This document shows positions 1 to 8,007 of a stretch of 64,000 bases of DNA, piece by piece (positions within the stretch are counted from its first letter, which is position 1; every line of letters starts with the position of its first letter). The stretch is from Kocuria flava (GTDB lineage: Bacteria > Actinomycetota > Actinomycetes > Actinomycetales > Micrococcaceae): the NCBI RefSeq assembly GCF_001482365.1, contig NZ_CP013254.1:1798001-1862000 (forward strand), read 5' to 3'. The position numbers and the translations under genes were made by a program. Under the pieces are notes generated by a model that was given only the letters and a program-made list of their open reading frames with translations, did no database searches and had not been told where the DNA came from.

Positions 1-980
1 TTGGTGGTGGCGCCCAGGGGCACCGCGAAGGAGGCGTAGGCGCGGGGCACGCCGAGGTTGCGCTCGGTCACCCGCTGGGTCAGCGGCATCGTGCCCACGG
101 AGGAGCGCGAGACGAAGCCCAGCTGCACGGCCGGCCACACGCCGGAGACGTACTGCTTCACGGACAGCCCGTGCAGGCGCACGAGCACGGGGTAGACCAC
201 GAGGGCCACGACGAGCAGGCCGGCGTAGACGGTGGCGACGAAGGCCAGCAGCCCGCCCATGGAGGTCCAGCCGTACTCGAAGACGGCCCTGCCGATCAGC
301 CCGAGGGTGCCCAGCGGGGCGAGGCGGATGATCCACCACACGACCTTCTGCACCACGGCCAGCGCCGAGCGGACCACGGCCAGGAACGGCTCGGCGGGTT
401 CGCCGACCTTCAGGGCGGCGATGCCCACGGCGGCCGAGACGACGAGCACCTGCAGGACGTTGAAGCTCGTGGTGGTGGCCACCGCCCCGGCCCCGGTCAC
501 GGTGGAGGAGGCCTGCAGGCCCAGGAAGTTGCCCGGGACCAGGCCGGTGAGGAACGCGAGCCAGGACCCCTGGGTCCCCTCGTAGGACTCCGCGGGGGCG
601 CTCGCCCCGGTGCCGGCCCCGGGCTGGACCACGAGCCCGAGCACGAGGCCCACGACCACGGCGATCAGCGCGGTGATGCCGAACCACAGCAGCGTCTTCC
701 AGGCCAGCCGGGCCGCGTCGGAGACCTCCCGGAGGTTGGCGATCGAGGAGATGACGGCGGTGACCACGAGCGGGACGACCGCGGCCTTCAGCAGGGTGAC
801 GTAGCTGGTCCCGATCGTGTCGAGGGCGGTCATCAGCCCGTTCGGGTCGGTGTCGGGATCACCGCCCAGCGCGTCGGCGGCGAGGCCGAGGGCGACGCCC
901 AGGACGAGGGCGAGGACGATCTGCGGCCCGAAGGCGGTGGCCCAGCGGGGCAGACGCGGAGTGCTTGAAGCGGAAACCAT
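1..980 (-). CDS. dicarboxylate/amino acid:cation symporter (N-terminal part, runs off the left edge)
   Basis: Integral membrane carrier of the DAACS family (GltP/SstT/DctA type), which moves glutamate, serine or C4-dicarboxylates with Na+ or H+. The reading frame opens with ATG at 980 and stays open to position 1, giving about 326 residues of a protein usually 400-450 long, so the C-terminus with the substrate-binding hairpin is mostly missing. Visible are successive hydrophobic helices and a family-typical serine-rich stretch (FVSRSSVGTMPLTQR) near the truncated end. A -10-like TACTGT lies 7 nt before the ATG (988-993, minus strand), so the transcript may be leaderless. The substrate cannot be fixed from sequence. 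Confidence 0.9.
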   Translation of the reverse strand, partial: MVSASSTPRLPRWATAFGPQIVLALVLGVALGLAADALGGDPDTDPNGLMTALDTIGTSYVTLLKAAVVPLVVTAVISSIANLREVSDAARLAWKTLLWFGITALIAVVVGLVLGLVVQPGAGTGASAPAESYEGTQGSWLAFLTGLVPGNFLGLQASSTVTGAGAVATTTSFNVLQVLVVSAAVGIAALKVGEPAEPFLAVVRSALAVVQKVVWWIIRLAPLGTLGLIGRAVFEYGWTSMGGLLAFVATVYAGLLVVALVVYPVLVRLHGLSVKQYVSGVWPAVQLGFVSRSSVGTMPLTQRVTERNLGVPRAYASFAVPLGATT

Positions 981-987
981 GGGCGCC

Positions 988-993
988 ACAGTA
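988..993 (-). promoter_or_regulatory. candidate leaderless -10 of the symporter gene
   Basis: TACTGT on the minus strand is separated from the ATG at 980 by 7 nt and no Shine-Dalgarno fits in between. A second -10-like TATTGT lies further upstream near 1005, so a short-leader transcript is the alternative. Confidence 0.45.
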
Positions 994-1049
994 CGGCGGC
1001 GTACAATAGCGTGTCGAGCTTGTGTGACGCGTTTGTGACGTCGGGCAGA

Positions 1050-2780
1050 TCACAGGTTCAGGGCGAACTCCAAGGTGTCGAGGCCCACGGAGCCCAGCCG
1101 CAGCGCCCGCGTGTGGAAGTCCCGGAGCCGGAACCGCGCCCCGGCGGCCGCGCGCGCGTGCTCCCGGGACCGCTCCCACAGCCGCTGGCCCGCCTTGTAG
1201 GAGGGCGCCTGGCCCGGCCAGCCGCGGTAGCGCAGCCACTCGAAGCGCAGCATCGGCTCGGCCATCACGATGTTCGCGCGCAGGAACCGCCAGCCGTCCT
1301 CGGCGCTCCACACCACCCCGGGGCGGGCCCCGCCCAGGGCGTCCCCGAGCTCGCCCGGGACGGTGAACCCGCAGTGGAAGCCGATGTCGAAGACCACCCG
1401 GGCGGCGCGCAGGCGCTGGGAGTCGAGCATGCCCATCCGGTCCCCGGGGTCCTCCAGGAAGCCGAGCTCGTCCATGAGCCGCTCGGCGTACAGGGCCCAC
1501 CCCTCGCCGTGGCCGGAGACCCACAGTCCCGCCCGGCGCCACAGGTTCAGCTCGGCGGCGTTGGCCAGGGCGGTCGCGAACTGCAGGTGGTGGCCCGGCA
1601 CGCCCTCGTGGTAGACCGTCGTCGTCTGCTCCCAGGTCGTGAAGTGCTCCGTGCCCTCGGGCACCGACCACCACATCCGGCCCGGCCGGGAGAAGTCCGC
1701 GCTGGGGCCGGTGTACCAGATCCCGCCGTCGTGGGTCGGGGCGATCCGGCACTCGAGCCGGCGCATGGGCGCCGTGATCTCGAAGTGGGTCCCAGCCAGC
1801 GCGTCGACGGCCGCGTCGGAGAGCTCCTGCATCCACGCCTGCAGGGCCCCGGTGCCGTGCAGCCGGCGGGCGGGGTCGGCGTCGAGGAACGCCACGGCCT
1901 CCGCCACGGAGGCGCCCGGGACGATCCGGCGGGCCAGCCGGCGCTGCTCGTCGACGATGTCGGCGAGGTGGTCCACGCCCCAGGCGTAGAGCTCGGCCGG
2001 GTCCACGGTGGCGCCGAGGAACTCCCGCAGCCGCAGGGCGTACTCCTCGGGCCCGACCGCGTCGGTTCCCCGGGCCCGCACGGTCAGCTCCCCGGACAGG
2101 GCGTCGGCCAGCCCGGTGTAGGCCTCCCGGGCGGCGGCCGCGGCGGCGGCGACCTCCTCGCGCAGCGCCTCCGGGACGCGCCGGTGCCGGGCGAGCCGGT
2201 CGAAGAACCCGCCGGGCGCCGCGTAGCCGCGGGCCTGGCGGGCGGCCGTGCGCATCTGGTCGGCGGAGGCCGACCGGCCACGCGCCTGGGCCTGGTGCAG
2301 CGCCCGCAGATAGCCGGCCACGGCCCCGGGCACCGCGCGCAGGCGCTGCGCGACGGCCCGCCAGTCCTCGGCGCCGCCGCGCGGCAGCCCGTCGAAGACC
2401 TCCCGGATCTCCTGGACGGGGGAGGCGATGTTGTTGACCTCCCAGCCGGTCAGCCCGGCCTCGTGCAGGTCCAGGCCCACGCCCAGCCGCTCGCGCAGGG
2501 CGTGGGCGGTGACCCGGTCGGTGTCGTCGGAGGGGGCGGTGCGGGCCAGCTCGGCGAGGGTGTCCCGGGCTGCCTCGGCCCACGCCCGCGGACCGTCCGG
2601 GCCGTAGTCCCGGTAGCCGGTCTCGTGCGGGCGGATCCCGTGCAGCGCGGCCTGCGCGGGGTCCAGCTCGAGGGTGCGGGCGTACCAGCGCTCGGCGACG
2701 GCGTCGACCGCGGTGGCGTGGCGGGTCCCGGCGGGCACCGGGTCCCCGGAGGGCGTGGTGGCGGACAGGTGGGCGGTCAT
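1050..2780 (-). CDS. DUF885 family protein
   Basis: A 576-residue protein of the DUF885 family, annotated in actinobacteria as putative M3-like metallopeptidases. It carries the family signature HEGVPGHH about two thirds along, which resembles a zinc-binding HExxH-type site. The substrate is unknown. No signal peptide is seen, so it is probably cytoplasmic. I chose ATG 2780 because TAGGGT (2788-2793, minus) sits 7 nt before it, matching other leaderless genes here. An in-frame GTG at 2789 would add three residues but lies inside that hexamer spacing. The gene stands alone, between the symporter and the carboxylase genes, all on the minus strand. Confidence 0.88.
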   Translation of the reverse strand: MTAHLSATTPSGDPVPAGTRHATAVDAVAERWYARTLELDPAQAALHGIRPHETGYRDYGPDGPRAWAEAARDTLAELARTAPSDDTDRVTAHALRERLGVGLDLHEAGLTGWEVNNIASPVQEIREVFDGLPRGGAEDWRAVAQRLRAVPGAVAGYLRALHQAQARGRSASADQMRTAARQARGYAAPGGFFDRLARHRRVPEALREEVAAAAAAAREAYTGLADALSGELTVRARGTDAVGPEEYALRLREFLGATVDPAELYAWGVDHLADIVDEQRRLARRIVPGASVAEAVAFLDADPARRLHGTGALQAWMQELSDAAVDALAGTHFEITAPMRRLECRIAPTHDGGIWYTGPSADFSRPGRMWWSVPEGTEHFTTWEQTTTVYHEGVPGHHLQFATALANAAELNLWRRAGLWVSGHGEGWALYAERLMDELGFLEDPGDRMGMLDSQRLRAARVVFDIGFHCGFTVPGELGDALGGARPGVVWSAEDGWRFLRANIVMAEPMLRFEWLRYRGWPGQAPSYKAGQRLWERSREHARAAAGARFRLRDFHTRALRLGSVGLDTLEFALNL

Positions 2781-2787
2781 GCGGGCC

Positions 2788-2793
2788 ACCCTA
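2788..2793 (-). promoter_or_regulatory. candidate leaderless -10 of the DUF885 gene
   Basis: TAGGGT on the minus strand, 7 nt before ATG 2780. It fits the TANNNT actinobacterial -10 and decides between the two possible starts. Confidence 0.45.
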
Positions 2794-2837
2794 GCGCCGC
2801 GGCCCCCACGGTGGGTGCGGGCCTCAGCCGGGGCGGA

Positions 2838-3062
2838 TCACTCCTCGGCCCGGGAGCGCCGCCACGCGCCGCGGCCGGGGCGCAGCCGCAGGCCCAGGCG
2901 CATCCGGCGGAACTGGGCGCGCGGACCGGTGGCCGCCCGCTCGTCCTGCTCGGCCGGGGGCCGGCGGGCGAGCAGGACCGCGGTGACCGCGGCGACCTCC
3001 TCGGGGGTCGGGCTGCCGGCGACGAAGCGCAGCGCCGGCGCCTGCTGCTCGGGGGCGCTCAC
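2838..3062 (-). CDS. acyl-CoA carboxylase epsilon subunit
   Basis: A 74-residue basic protein that begins at GTG 3062 and overlaps the beta-subunit stop by 4 bases (GTGA), so translation is coupled. Epsilon subunits of actinobacterial acetyl/propionyl-CoA carboxylases are short, poorly conserved and encoded directly after the beta subunit. They hold the alpha-beta complex together. The N-terminal half (FVAGSPTPEEVAAVTAVL) has the helix typical of the family, and the rest is Arg-rich. Identification rests on that motif plus position. There is no alpha (biotin-carrying) subunit in the window, so it must be encoded elsewhere. Confidence 0.85.
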   Translation of the reverse strand: MSAPEQQAPALRFVAGSPTPEEVAAVTAVLLARRPPAEQDERAATGPRAQFRRMRLGLRLRPGRGAWRRSRAEE

Positions 3063-4642
3063 AGCGGGATGTTCCCGTGCTTCTTGGCCGGCTGCGTGGC
3101 GCGCTTCTCGCGCAGGGCCCGCAGCGCCCGGACCACCTGCAGCCGGGTCTCCGAGGGGGCGATCACGGCGTCCACGTAGCCCAGCTCCGCGGCCTGGTAG
3201 GGGTTCAGCAGCTCCTCCTCGTACTTCTGCACGAGCTCGGCGCGCAGCGCGTCGACGTCCTCGCCGCGCTCGGCGGCGGCCGCGAGGTCGCGGCGGTAGA
3301 GGATCTCGACGGCGCCCTGCGCGCCCATCACGCCGATCTGGGCGGTGGGCCAGGCGAGGTTGACGTCGGCGCCGAGCTTCTTGGAGCCCATCACGATGTA
3401 GGCCCCGCCGTAGGCCTTGCGGGTGATCAGGGTGACCAGGGGCACGGTGGCCTCGGCGTAGGCGTAGAGCAGCTTGGCCCCGCGGCGGATGATGCCGTTG
3501 AACTCCTGGTCGGTGCCGGGCAGGAACCCGGGCACGTCCACGAGGGTGAGCACGGGGACGTTGAACGCGTCGCAGTGGCGCACGAACCGGGCGGCCTTCT
3601 CCGAGGCGGCGATGTCCAGGGTCCCGGCGAACTGCAGCGGCTGGTTGGCGACGATCCCCACGGTGTGGCCCTCGACCCGGGCGTAGCCGATGAGCACGTT
3701 GGGCGCGTAGAGGGACTGCATCTCGAGGAAGTGGCCGTCGTCGACGACCGCCTCGATCACGGCGCGCATGTCGTAGGGCTGGTTCGCGGAGTCGGGCACG
3801 AGCCCGTCGAGGGCGAGGTCGGCCTCGGTGGTCTCCTCCTCCTGGTCGTGCTCGAGCAGCGGGGCCTCGTGGAGGTTGTTGGCCGGGAGGAACTCCAGCA
3901 GCTCGTGGACGAACTCGAAGGCGTCCTGCTCGTCCTCGGCGAGGTAGGTCGCGGTGCCGGTCGTCGTGTTGTGCTGCCGGGCCCCGCCGAGGGTCTCCAT
4001 GTCCACGGTCTCGCCCGTGACGGTCTTGATCACGTCCGGGCCGGTGATGAACATGTGCGAGGTCTTGTCGACCATCACGATGTAGTCGGTCAGGGCGGGG
4101 GAGTAGGCGGCCCCGCCCGCGCACGGGCCCATGATCAGCGAGATCTGGGGGACCACCCCGGAGGAGCGGACGTTCATGTTGAAGATGTCGGCGAACATCG
4201 CCAGGGAGGCCACGCCCTCCTGGATGCGGGCCCCGCCGCCGTCGTTGATGCCGATCACCGGGCAGCCGTTGCGCAGCGCGAACTTCTGCACCTTGACGAT
4301 CTTCTCCCCGTTGACCTGGGACAGGGACCCGCCGAAGACCGCGAAGTCCTGCGAGTAGACGGCCACGAGCCGGCCGTCGACCGTGCCGTAGCCGCTGACC
4401 ACGCCGTCGCCCAGCAGCTTCTTCGACTCCATGCCGAAGGCCGTGGAGCGGTGGGTCGCCAGGGCGTCGAACTCCACGAACGAGTCCTCGTCGAGCAGCA
4501 TCTCCACGCGCTCGCGCGCGGTGTTGCGCCCCCGGGCGTGCTGCTTGTCGATCGCCGCCCGGCCCGCGGGCGCCTCGGAGCGGGCGCGCCGGTCGTGGAA
4601 GTCGGCGATCTTGCCGGCGGTGGTGGTCAGGTCGTGGCTCAT
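3059..4642 (-). CDS. pccB: acyl-CoA carboxylase beta subunit (carboxyltransferase)
   Basis: A 527-residue carboxyltransferase subunit that moves CO2 from biotin to acetyl- or propionyl-CoA, supplying malonyl- or methylmalonyl-CoA for fatty acid synthesis. Full length for the PccB/AccD5 family. The N-terminal half holds the GINDGGGARIQEG and GPCAGGAAYSPAL oxyanion-hole segments and the C-terminal half holds VDVPGFLPGTDQE and KAYGGAYIVMGSK. Acetyl versus propionyl preference cannot be told. ATG 4642 is preceded by a leader of about 50 nt from a TAGAGT -10, and a 17-bp perfect palindrome lies upstream of that promoter. It is co-transcribed with the epsilon subunit. The biotin ligase that would charge its partner is encoded nearby on the other strand. 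Confidence 0.95.
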   Translation of the reverse strand: MSHDLTTTAGKIADFHDRRARSEAPAGRAAIDKQHARGRNTARERVEMLLDEDSFVEFDALATHRSTAFGMESKKLLGDGVVSGYGTVDGRLVAVYSQDFAVFGGSLSQVNGEKIVKVQKFALRNGCPVIGINDGGGARIQEGVASLAMFADIFNMNVRSSGVVPQISLIMGPCAGGAAYSPALTDYIVMVDKTSHMFITGPDVIKTVTGETVDMETLGGARQHNTTTGTATYLAEDEQDAFEFVHELLEFLPANNLHEAPLLEHDQEEETTEADLALDGLVPDSANQPYDMRAVIEAVVDDGHFLEMQSLYAPNVLIGYARVEGHTVGIVANQPLQFAGTLDIAASEKAARFVRHCDAFNVPVLTLVDVPGFLPGTDQEFNGIIRRGAKLLYAYAEATVPLVTLITRKAYGGAYIVMGSKKLGADVNLAWPTAQIGVMGAQGAVEILYRRDLAAAAERGEDVDALRAELVQKYEEELLNPYQAAELGYVDAVIAPSETRLQVVRALRALREKRATQPAKKHGNIPL

Positions 4643-4699
4643 GGCACCTCGTGGTCTGCTGCGCGGCCGGCCCGGTCGGGGCAGGTCGGGGACCCGACC

Positions 4700-4705
4700 A
4701 CTCTA
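4700..4705 (-). promoter_or_regulatory. candidate -10 of the pccB-epsilon operon
   Basis: TAGAGT on the minus strand, about 58 nt before the pccB ATG. No convincing -35 lies at 17-18 nt. The region where it should be adjoins the palindrome at 4729-4745. Confidence 0.4.
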
Positions 4706-4728
4706 TGCCTCGCCCCGGGCGGGCCCGG

Positions 4729-4745
4729 TTGTAGGAGTCCTACAA
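4729..4745. promoter_or_regulatory. 17-bp perfect palindrome, candidate operator of the carboxylase operon
   Basis: TTGTAGGAGTCCTACAA is an exact 8-1-8 inverted repeat in an otherwise extremely GC-rich gap, just upstream of the pccB -10. Size and symmetry fit a TetR- or GntR-type repressor or activator site. The regulator is not identified. The biotin ligase encoded nearby lacks a DNA-binding domain and is not a good candidate. Confidence 0.55.
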
Positions 4746-4802
4746 TTTCCGCCGCCCCGGCTTCGGCCCCGCCCGGCCCGCCCCGGGGCCCGCCCCGGTC
4801 CC

Positions 4803-4852
4803 GGCGCGGAGCCGGCGCGGAGCCGGCCGCGGAGCCGGCCGCGGGGCGGGCC
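4803..4852. repeat. GC-rich short tandem/inverted repeats
   Basis: Repeated units of the form GGCGCGGAGCC and GGCCGCGGAGCC in the gap between the YCII-like gene and pccB. They can fold into several alternative hairpins and may act as a terminator for the upstream YCII gene (minus strand). No poly-T follows, so this is tentative. Confidence 0.4.
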
Positions 4853-4877
4853 GGACGGGGCCGGGAGCGCAGGCGGC

Positions 4878-5174
4878 TCAGCCCACGCGGCCCAGCACGA
4901 CGTTCCACGGGCGCACGGTGCGCTCGGTGACCACGCCGTGGCGCACCAGGGGGTCCTCGTCGGTGAGCCGCGCCACCTCGGCGGGCTCCGCGGCGAAGAC
5001 CAGCAGCGCACCGGCGGGCCCGTCGTCGTCGTAGGGACCGGAGGCCAGCAGCAGGCCCTGCTCCACGAGCCCGCGCAGGTACTCGCGGTGCTCGGGCCGG
5101 CGGGCGGCGAGGACGTCGGCGGGGCCGCCGTAGACGTAGGTGACGGCGACGACGGGGGGCTGCTCGGGGCTCAC
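4878..5174 (-). CDS. YCII-related domain protein
   Basis: A 98-residue cytoplasmic protein of the YCII superfamily, a small alpha-beta fold related to muconolactone isomerase. The hallmarks HREYLRGLVEQGLLLASGPY and a late DPLVRHGVV segment are visible. Such proteins often have a conserved His-Asp pair and unknown substrates. I chose GTG 5174 because GAGGAG lies five bases before it. An upstream in-frame start at 5255 would add an uncharacteristic N-terminus and overlap the birA promoter. It is divergent from birA and followed, after a 235-bp gap, by pccB on the same strand. Confidence 0.85.
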   Translation of the reverse strand: MSPEQPPVVAVTYVYGGPADVLAARRPEHREYLRGLVEQGLLLASGPYDDDGPAGALLVFAAEPAEVARLTDEDPLVRHGVVTERTVRPWNVVLGRVG

Positions 5175-5237
5175 GGTGGCTCCTCGGGCTCGGGCCGGTG
5201 CCGGGTGCCCGTCCGGGCGCCTCCCGGTCAGCGCGGC

Positions 5238-5243
5238 TACTGT
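5238..5243 (+). promoter_or_regulatory. candidate -10 of the birA operon
   Basis: TACTGT about 60 nt before the birA start. It is followed by the small inverted repeat GTGGACACCAC (5245-5255). No strong -35 is seen. Confidence 0.35.
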
Positions 5244-5302
5244 TGTGGACACCACGAAACCCTACGCGGGGCCGCCGTTCCCCGCCCGTCCGGAGGAGCA
5301 CC

Positions 5303-6199
5303 GTGTCCGATCCCCGCGCCCCCGGCGCCGACCTGCGGGACCCCGCCGCGCTGGCCGCCCTCGAGGCCGTGGGCCTGCGGCGGGTCGAGGTGCTCGACGA
5401 GGTCGGCTCCACCAACGACCACCTCGCCGCCGCCGCCCGCCCGGCCGGCGGGACGGACCCGGCCGCCGCCTGGCCGGACCTCTCGCTCGTGGCCGCGGGC
5501 CACCAGAGCGCCGGGCGCGGGCGGCTCGACCGGGTCTGGACCACCGAGCCCGGCACCGCCCTGACCTTCAGCCTCCTGCTGCGCCCGGCCGGAGCCGTCC
5601 CGCTGCCGGACTACCCCTGGCTGACGCTGCTCATGGCGGTCTCGGTCGCCGAGGCGCTGGCGGCCGAGGGCGTGGACGCGGCCGTGAAGTGGCCCAACGA
5701 CGTGCTCGTGGACGGGCGCAAGATCGCCGGGCTGCTGGCCGTTCTCGTGCCCGGGGACCCGCCGGCGGTGGTGCTCGGCGCCGGCGTCAACGTCGGCCAG
5801 GACGCGCTGCCCGTGCCCACCGCGACCTCGCTGCGCCGACTCACCGGCCGCGCGAGCCCCCGCCCCCAGCTGCTCGTGCGCGTGCTCGAGGCCTTCCTGC
5901 CGCGCTACCGCCGGTTGTGCGCCGAGCCGGGCGCCGCCGCCCCGGGCGGGGCGCTGCACGCGCAGGTCGCGGGGCGGATGGAGACCCTGGGGCGGGCCGT
6001 GCGCGCCGAGCTGCCGGGCGGGCGCCCGCCGCTGGTGGGCACGGCCGAGGGGCTGGGGGCCTCCGGGGCCCTGCTGGTGCGCGACGCGGCGGGGACCGTG
6101 CACGAGGTCACCGCGGGGGACGTCGTCCACCTGCGCCCGGCCGCCCCGGCCGCGGCGGCCCCCGGGGCGTCCGACGGCGGGGCGGGGGACCGGCCGTGA
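5303..6199 (+). CDS. birA: biotin--[acetyl-CoA-carboxylase] ligase
   Basis: A 298-residue enzyme that activates biotin with ATP and attaches it to the biotin carboxyl carrier domain of acyl-CoA carboxylases. The motifs are in order: GSTND (35-39), the biotinyl-AMP loop GRGR (71-74), KWPND (129-133) and the catalytic-type lysine in GRKIAGLL (140). There is no N-terminal winged helix, so this is a group I ligase without repressor function. GTG 5303 has GGAGGAG ahead of it. A longer frame from 5198 exists but has no ribosome binding site. It starts a four-gene plus-strand run, and the next gene overlaps its stop by four bases. Confidence 0.93.
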   Translation: MSDPRAPGADLRDPAALAALEAVGLRRVEVLDEVGSTNDHLAAAARPAGGTDPAAAWPDLSLVAAGHQSAGRGRLDRVWTTEPGTALTFSLLLRPAGAVPLPDYPWLTLLMAVSVAEALAAEGVDAAVKWPNDVLVDGRKIAGLLAVLVPGDPPAVVLGAGVNVGQDALPVPTATSLRRLTGRASPRPQLLVRVLEAFLPRYRRLCAEPGAAAPGGALHAQVAGRMETLGRAVRAELPGGRPPLVGTAEGLGASGALLVRDAAGTVHEVTAGDVVHLRPAAPAAAAPGASDGGAGDRP

Positions 6200-6846
6200 G
6201 CGCCCGCCCGCCCCTGGGCGCGGGGGAGCGGGTGCTCGTGGCCACCCGCCCGCACGGGGTGCACCTGCTGCGCCCGTTCCTGGTGCTGCTGCTCGTCGTC
6301 TTCGCGCTCTCCCTGGCCCAGCGGGCCCTGGGGCTGGTGTGGCGGCCCACGGACGAGCCGTGGCAGAGCCTGCACGCCGGCGCGGAGCTGCTGCTGCTCG
6401 CGGCGGCGGCCTGGGTCGTGCTGCGCCGGGTGCTGCTGCCCCTGCTGCGCTGGTGGCGCACCCGCTACGTGCTCACCACCCGCCACCTCGTGCTGCTGCG
6501 GGGCGGGCACGAGCCGGTGCGGCTGCCCCTGGCCGGGCTGCGGCACGTGGCCGTGGACGGCCCGCGCGTCCCGGCGCTCGGGCGCCGGGACGGGCGGGTC
6601 GTGGCCGACTTCGGCCCGTGGGGCGGGCTGCGCCTCGAGCACGCCCCGGAGGCCCGGCGCTTCGCCGACCTGCTGCGGCGGGCCGCCGACGAGGAGCTCG
6701 CCCGCTCCGCCGGGCCCGGTCCGGGCGCCGCCGGGGGAGCGAGCACTACAGTGGGACCCGACGCGGTCCCCGCGCCGCACCCCCGTCCGTCCGCCCGGCC
6801 GCTCCGTCTCTGGGGCGGGCGGGCCGCCCACCAGCAACAGGAGTGA
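6196..6846 (+). CDS. PH-domain-containing membrane protein
   Basis: A 216-residue protein with two predicted membrane helices (about residues 25-45 and 58-85) followed by a bacterial PH-like domain of the YdbS/YdbT type (RTRYVLTTRHLVLLRGGHEPVRL). The last 45 residues are Pro/Gly/Arg-rich and look disordered. GTG 6196 overlaps the birA stop (GTGA), so translation is coupled. It lies between a biotin ligase and an adenylyl cyclase. Genes of this family are often found next to birA in actinobacteria, but the molecular role is not known. Confidence 0.8.
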   Translation: MSARPPLGAGERVLVATRPHGVHLLRPFLVLLLVVFALSLAQRALGLVWRPTDEPWQSLHAGAELLLLAAAAWVVLRRVLLPLLRWWRTRYVLTTRHLVLLRGGHEPVRLPLAGLRHVAVDGPRVPALGRRDGRVVADFGPWGGLRLEHAPEARRFADLLRRAADEELARSAGPGPGAAGGASTTVGPDAVPAPHPRPSARPLRLWGGRAAHQQQE

Positions 6847-6849
6847 CGC

Positions 6850-8007
6850 GTGGCCAGTGAGGACCCGGAGCACGAGGGCGGGCCGTCGGTCGGCCCCCAG
6901 ACGCAGCAGCTGAACCTGAACCTGCACAACCCCGTCCAGGCCAACCTCTACCGCTCGGCCGAGGCCAAGGCGGCCGTGCGGGCGCTCGAGCGGACCCTGC
7001 TGGGCTCCGAGCGCGCCCTGCGCCGGCGCGAGGCCGCCCGCCGCGGCGGGCTCTCGCTGCTGTCGGCGCGCAAGGTCTGGCGCGCCCTGGGCTTCCCGAA
7101 CGTCAGCGACGACGACGTCTGGTTCACGGAGCAGGACTCCGAGGCGCTGCGGGTGCTCTCGACCATGGTCCTCGAGGAGAAGATCACCGAGGAGGCCGCG
7201 CTGTCCCTGGTGCGCTCGATCGGGCAGATGACCGACCGCATGGTGGTGTGGCAGGTCGAGGCGCTCGTGGAGGACATGGTCATCAACGAAGGGATGACCG
7301 ACGCCGCCGCCCGCCGCGAGCTGCTGCACCTGCTGCCCGACCTCATCGACGCCGTCGAGCAGCTGCTCGTCTACTCGTGGCGGAGGCAGATGAACGCCGC
7401 GGTGCAGCGCCTGGCGATGCGCGTGGAGCGCCCCGACGGGTCCACGGCCACCGGGCCCGTGGCCGACGAGAGCGGCGCGGCGATCCTGCCGCTGGCCCGC
7501 GGGGTGGGCTTCGCCGACCTCGTCTCCTACACGGCCCTGTCCCGGCAGATGAACGAGCGGACCCTGGCCCACCTCGTCCAGCGCTTCGAGAACCTGTGCG
7601 CCGAGGTGATCTCGGTGGGCGGGGGCCGGCTGATCAAGACCATCGGGGACGAGGTGATGTTCCTCGCCGAGAGCCCCGAGGGGGGCGCCCTGATCTCCCT
7701 GGCCCTGGCCCGCGCCATCCGCGAGGACCCCGACCTGCCCCAGGCACGCGTGGCCTTCGTGTGGGGCCGGGTGCTGCCGCGCCTGGGCGACATCTACGGG
7801 CCCACGGTCAACCTCGCCTCCCGGCTCGTCTCCCTCACGGAGCCGGGCTCCGTGCTCGTCGACGCCTCGACGGCGGCGGTGCTCGCCGGCGACGACCGCT
7901 TCATCCTCCTGCCCCAGCCCACGCGCAACGTGCGGGGCTTCGGGGACGTCCAGCCGGTCCTGCTCTCCCAGGGCTCCGGACCCGGGCTGGAGGTCGACCT
8001 CGAGTGA
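6850..8007 (+). CDS. class III adenylyl cyclase with N-terminal regulatory domain
   Basis: A 385-residue soluble cyclase producing cAMP from ATP. Residues about 30-190 form an all-helical domain like the regulatory half of mycobacterial Rv1264, which senses pH. Residues about 210-375 are the catalytic domain. All six canonical residues are present: metal-binding D223 and D267, adenine-selecting K263 and D314, and transition-state N321 and R325. That pattern predicts an active adenylyl rather than guanylyl cyclase working as a homodimer. GTG 6850 follows the PH-domain gene by three bases, and the stop overlaps the phosphatase start. A near-consensus CRP-type site exists elsewhere in the window (60315). 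Confidence 0.92.
   Translation: MASEDPEHEGGPSVGPQTQQLNLNLHNPVQANLYRSAEAKAAVRALERTLLGSERALRRREAARRGGLSLLSARKVWRALGFPNVSDDDVWFTEQDSEALRVLSTMVLEEKITEEAALSLVRSIGQMTDRMVVWQVEALVEDMVINEGMTDAAARRELLHLLPDLIDAVEQLLVYSWRRQMNAAVQRLAMRVERPDGSTATGPVADESGAAILPLARGVGFADLVSYTALSRQMNERTLAHLVQRFENLCAEVISVGGGRLIKTIGDEVMFLAESPEGGALISLALARAIREDPDLPQARVAFVWGRVLPRLGDIYGPTVNLASRLVSLTEPGSVLVDASTAAVLAGDDRFILLPQPTRNVRGFGDVQPVLLSQGSGPGLEVDLE

Noticed and set aside
171..968. Long plus-strand reading frame over the symporter gene
   Set aside because: It is the antisense shadow of the membrane carrier; composition is His/Gly/Asp-rich without any family feature, while the minus strand shows clear transmembrane helices.
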